Assembly (NCBI RefSeq): GCF_018732085.1
Contig: NZ_CP076103.1
Span: 1,426,001 to 1,490,000, forward strand
Length of the DNA: 64,000 nucleotides
Source of the DNA: Lysobacter capsici
GTDB taxonomy: Bacteria; Pseudomonadota; Gammaproteobacteria; Xanthomonadales; Xanthomonadaceae
Direction of reading: 5' to 3'
Shown: one piece after another, positions 61,029 to 64,000 of the stretch
Numbering within the stretch: the stretch's first letter is position 1
Layout: every line of letters begins with the position of its first letter
The notes under the pieces: model-generated
The model's input: only the letters and a program-made list of their open reading frames with translations
Database searches by the model: none
What the model was told of the DNA's origin: nothing
Translations under genes and position numbers: made by a program

Positions 61029-61955
61029 TCAAAACTTGATCCCAGCCCGCGCCCCCACATACCCAGTGAAATCCCCGGTATTCGTATCCACGCTTACCCG
61101 CCCCGTCAGCCCCACCGAGGTGCCGCCCTGGTTGAAATTCAGCCCGGTCTCGCCGGTGATGTTGCTGAGGCCATCGCGATTGAAGCCCACGTTCCCTCGC
61201 GTGTAGCCGCTGAGGTTTTCGGAGAAGTCGCGGGTCAGGCCCAGGCTGACGTTGGCGTTCTGGAACCCCTGGGCGTTGAAGTTCGCGGTGCCGCTGAAAT
61301 CGAAGGCGTTGAGGTTGCCCAGGTCGAGGCTGCCCTTGACGGTCGCGCCGTAGTTCGGGGTCGCCTCGGGGCCGAACGGACCGGCGGTGGCGCTGAGGTT
61401 GAAGCTGCTCAGGTCGTTGCTGTAGCCGATGCTGCCGCTCACGGTGACGTTGGCCGGGTCCAGGCCGAAGCGGGCGTTCATGGTCGCGTCGAGCGAGCCG
61501 GTGTAGTTCAGGCCGACGTTGACGCCGACGTTGCTGATGTCGGTGTTGGCGATGTTGGCGGCGTTGAAGCCGTCGATGCTGAAGGTCGGCGAGAAGGCGT
61601 TGAACTCTTCCACTGTAGGCGGTGCCGGAGTGGCGATCGCGGAGAGGGCGACATCGGCGTAGGTGGCGTTGGTGGGAACGCCGCCCAGCGTCGTCAGTGA
61701 GGAGAAGTCGAGCGCGGGTGTGTTGACCTGCATCGCGTTGAGTTGCGATAGCGCGCTCATCGGCACGCTCAGGTCGACCGGCGCGGCTTCGACCGTGGTC
61801 AACGAAGGCGTCGGCGTGGCGTTGACCGCTGACGCAGCCGCGGCGGCTTCGGCCGCGCGTTGCGCTTCGGCGGCTTCGTTCGCGGCCTGGCTCTGTTGCG
61901 CGGAGGCGGCCGAATCGTGCGAGGAGCCCGAGACTCCGGAACTTGCGTCTGCCAT
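61029..61955 (-). CDS. Gly/Asn-rich beta-barrel-like protein, function unknown
   Basis: A 308-aa protein with a good AAGGAGC ribosome site and no visible signal peptide (MADASSGVSGSSHDSAASAQ). Residues about 1-50 are an Ala/Gln/Ser-rich helix, then a linker, and residues about 130-308 are amphipathic short strands with many Asn and Gly (VGVNVGLNYTGSLDATMNAR, VTVSGSIGYSNDLSSFNLSA, VSLGLTRDFSENLSGYTRGN) ending in a terminal Phe (GARAGIKF). The second half looks like an outer-membrane beta-barrel, but the missing export signal argues against standard routing. A fragment of a paralogue lies at 60010. Confidence 0.7.
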   Translation of the reverse strand: MADASSGVSGSSHDSAASAQQSQAANEAAEAQRAAEAAAAASAVNATPTPSLTTVEAAPVDLSVPMSALSQLNAMQVNTPALDFSSLTTLGGVPTNATYADVALSAIATPAPPTVEEFNAFSPTFSIDGFNAANIANTDISNVGVNVGLNYTGSLDATMNARFGLDPANVTVSGSIGYSNDLSSFNLSATAGPFGPEATPNYGATVKGSLDLGNLNAFDFSGTANFNAQGFQNANVSLGLTRDFSENLSGYTRGNVGFNRDGLSNITGETGLNFNQGGTSVGLTGRVSVDTNTGDFTGYVGARAGIKF

Positions 61956-62453
61956 GAGAGTGCTCCTTGGGACGGGGTCCCTTGAGAATCAGCCCTGATG
62001 AAAACGGTTTCTGTCAGCGCACCGTAGCAACTCCGCGGCGGCGCAGAAACCTGGGGGCGGCCCTAGTCCGGGGCGGAGCCGCCGGTCTGGCTTGATTCCG
62101 GTCCGGGGCCGCTGCGCCGTGCAACAGATTGGTCCTCGAACATGGCCGACAAACGCGTGTTCGCGTCCGTCGGATCGTTGCCTAGCGCCATCGGGCAGGC
62201 ATCGCATGCGAGACATGCGTCGCGCGCAGCGCAAGCTGGGCGCCGGGCCAACCGCACAACCGACGAGCCGCACGACGAGCTTCACGAGACCCACGCGCGC
62301 ACCGATCGCGACCGATCGCCTCGATCGGCACGTCCCGCTGCGCTCCCCGCGTTCCCTTTGCCCCGGCGGTGATGCCTAATAACGCGGTTCCCACGACGAC
62401 ACCGCAACGCGAGAGGACGACGCCGCCGGCGCATCGCCGGACCGAAACGACGC
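61956..62453. promoter_or_regulatory. Divergent intergenic region, no gene seen
   Basis: About 500 bp between divergent starts. The short frames here lack family features. It presumably holds promoters for the leftward barrel-like gene and for the ATP-grasp gene. No clear operator was found. Confidence 0.5.
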
Positions 62454-63611
62454 ATGGTCAAGGTACTCATATTGGGCCCCCGGGCTCCCGCGGCGCTGGA
62501 GTTGGCGCGGCGCTTCGATCGTGCGGGGTGGAGCGTCCACGTCGCCGACAGCGTGTCTTGTCGCTTGAGCGCGTGGTCGCGCTCGGTGGCGCGCGCGCAT
62601 CGGCTGCCGCCGCCGCGTTCGCGGGCCGGCGAGTTCGTCGCCGCGTTGACGCGTATCGTCGCCGCCGAAGGCATCGACCTGATCGTGCCGACCTGCGAGG
62701 AAGTGTTCTTTGTTTCGCGCTATCGCTCGGCCTTGCCCGATGGCGTTCGGGTATTGGTCGACGACTTCGAAACACTGCGCGCGTTGCACAGCAAGCGCCA
62801 CTTCCTGGAGTTGGCACGCGACTGCGGTGCCAACGTGCCCGACAGCGCGATCGTGACCGGCATCGACGAAGCGCGCGCATGGGCGGCCGGCGACCCGCTG
62901 GTGCTCAAGCCCGAGTACTCGCGTTTCGGCGTACACGTCCGGCTGTATCCGCACGGCCTGCCGGCGGACGCGGCGCCGTTGGGGCTGGCGCAGGACTGGG
63001 TGGCGCAGCGCTATTACCACGGCACCGAGCTGTGCTCGTACAGCGTCGCCGACCGCGGGCGCTTGCTGGCGCATTCGGTGTACCGGCCGAGCTATCGATT
63101 GCGGCGCAGTTCGAGTTTCTATTTCGAACCCAGCCCTAATGCGGCGATTCGCGAATTCGTCGAGCGCTTTGTAGCCAAGATCGGATTCACCGGACAGATC
63201 TCCTTCGACTGGATCGTCGGCGATGACGGTCTGACCACCGTGCTGGAGTGCAATCCACGTGCGACCAGCGGGGTCCATCTGTTCGCTGATGACGACGCGC
63301 TGCCAGCGGCGCTGATGGGCGAAACCATGGAGTGCGTCGAGCCCAGTCGGCCTCAGCCGAAGATGCTGGCCGGGGTGATGGTCAGCGCGGGTCTGCTGCA
63401 GGCGATCGCGCAGGGCAACGTGAGGACGTGGTGGCGCGATTACCGGCGCGCCGACGATGTGCTGGCGATGGCCGGCGATCGACGCCCGCCGCTCGGCGGC
63501 CTGGTCGACATGGGCTCGTACGCGGCCACCGCGCTGCGCCAGGGCTGTAATCTGCGCGAGGCGGCGACGCGCGATATCGAGTGGGACGGCGAGCCTTTGC
63601 CGGACCTATGA
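62454..63611 (+). CDS. ATP-grasp family protein
   Basis: A 385-aa protein starting MVKVLILGPRAPAALELARR. The N-terminal Rossmann-like part is followed by the ATP-grasp core: SKRHFLELARDCGANVPDSA, LVLKPEYSRFGVHVRLY (ATP-binding Lys) and ISFDWIVGDDGLTTVLECNP (metal-binding EcN), then NPRATSGVHLF. These enzymes join a carboxylate to an amine or thiol through an acylphosphate. The substrate is unknown. The stop overlaps the ATG of the next gene (ATGA), so the two form an operon that continues outside the window. Confidence 0.85.
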   Translation: MVKVLILGPRAPAALELARRFDRAGWSVHVADSVSCRLSAWSRSVARAHRLPPPRSRAGEFVAALTRIVAAEGIDLIVPTCEEVFFVSRYRSALPDGVRVLVDDFETLRALHSKRHFLELARDCGANVPDSAIVTGIDEARAWAAGDPLVLKPEYSRFGVHVRLYPHGLPADAAPLGLAQDWVAQRYYHGTELCSYSVADRGRLLAHSVYRPSYRLRRSSSFYFEPSPNAAIREFVERFVAKIGFTGQISFDWIVGDDGLTTVLECNPRATSGVHLFADDDALPAALMGETMECVEPSRPQPKMLAGVMVSAGLLQAIAQGNVRTWWRDYRRADDVLAMAGDRRPPLGGLVDMGSYAATALRQGCNLREAATRDIEWDGEPLPDL

Positions 63612-64000
63612 AGTCGTCGGCGTCCACGCAGGTCGAATCGTTCAACGCACGCGTGCGGGCGTTCGCGCAGATCCACACGAGGATGCCATCGACCGCGTTC
63701 GCGGCCAATCTGCATACGCAGGTCGAAACGCTGAGCGCGGGCGAGGCGATGTTTCCGGTCACGGTGAACGATGCGCAGGCCGGCAATGCCTGGGTGTGTT
63801 CGCCGCACACGACCTACGGCGACTACGCACTCGAAGAAGCGGTGCGTTATGCGCCGCGCTGGCTGTCGCCGGCGTTGAACCTGCTCGGCCGCGGCAGCAA
63901 GGCCTGGCTGCGATCGGCGCAGATCGATCGCGCGGTGGCGATCAACAACTGGCTGCTGTCGACCAATCTGTATCCGCCTTTGCAGGCTGTGTCGCTGGCG
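63608..64000 (+). CDS. Partner of the ATP-grasp enzyme, conserved protein (3' end outside window)
   Basis: The frame starts MKSSASTQVESFNARVRAFA at ATG 63608 and stays open to the window edge (131 codons visible). It contains VTVNDAQAGNAWVCSPHTTY and DYALEEAVRYAPRWLSPALN, with AVAINNWLLSTNLYPPL at the end. I recognise it only as a conserved protein found beside ATP-grasp genes; possibly GNAT-related, which the visible part cannot settle. Overlap with the upstream gene shows coupling. Confidence 0.7.
   Translation, partial: MKSSASTQVESFNARVRAFAQIHTRMPSTAFAANLHTQVETLSAGEAMFPVTVNDAQAGNAWVCSPHTTYGDYALEEAVRYAPRWLSPALNLLGRGSKAWLRSAQIDRAVAINNWLLSTNLYPPLQAVSLA

Overview
The window is high-GC (roughly two-thirds or more G+C) chromosomal DNA from a gammaproteobacterium, most likely a Lysobacter or close Xanthomonadaceae relative. 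The clues are pilT-pilU next to yggS-proC, propeller-type hybrid kinases, a chitin-binding secreted protein, a lipase with its foldase, and several families of intergenic palindromes typical of xanthomonads. No rRNA, tRNA, phage or insertion-sequence transposase gene was recognised.

Layout. 1-3.5 kb: 5' end of a secreted chitin-binding protein with a long leader holding a NagR-like palindrome, then small hydrolase and hypothetical genes. 3.5-8.3 kb: a three-gene molybdenum hydroxylase operon (triheme cytochrome c, 2Fe-2S subunit, Tat-exported Mo subunit). 8.5-11.8 kb: hydrolase, zinc-ribbon protein, L-serine dehydratase, glutaredoxin-like protein. 12.1-22.3 kb: a type VI secretion VgrG island read leftward: caspase-like candidate, ankyrin lipoprotein, VgrG, DUF6484, DUF2169, ketosynthase-like protein, PAAR-like protein with a C-terminal HNH-type nuclease, a broken propeller gene and a TIGR02270 HEAT protein. 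23.2-25.6 kb: a small hypothetical gene and a YceI-cytochrome b561-YceI operon. 25.9-37.2 kb: three tandem paralogous propeller hybrid histidine kinases. 37.3-45.8 kb: housekeeping genes (hemE, aroB, aroK, pdxH) mixed with a WGR protein, a GlxA-type regulator divergent from an isochorismatase-like hydrolase, dodecin, a P-loop kinase and a GNAT enzyme. 46.2-54.4 kb: cobalamin-binding-type protein, lipase and foldase, DUF4426 lipoprotein, proC, yggS, pilT and pilU. 54.6-59.9 kb: a secreted RHS protein with an AT-rich C-terminal tip, followed by an AT-rich DUF6869-like gene. 60-64 kb: a repeat-rich stretch, a glycine/asparagine-rich barrel-like protein, and an ATP-grasp gene overlapping a partner that runs off the window.

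How the parts work together. The VgrG island looks like one translationally coupled operon in which VgrG, DUF6484, DUF2169 and the ketosynthase-like protein would load the PAAR-nuclease effector; the likely partner gene downstream is frameshifted. The RHS gene and its small neighbour look like a second, separately acquired toxin/immunity pair. The kinases have input, kinase and receiver domains but no output domain or HPt, so they need partners outside the window.

Intergenic DNA is crowded with repeats: five copies of a 100-135 bp palindrome beginning CGAGGTCTTTTGTGGGAGGG, a 194-bp tandem repeat, a perfect 28-nt REP hairpin, heptamer tracts, and inverted repeats containing GGGGTCAGAGTG, one of which encloses a small fragment matching the gene at 61.0-62.0 kb.
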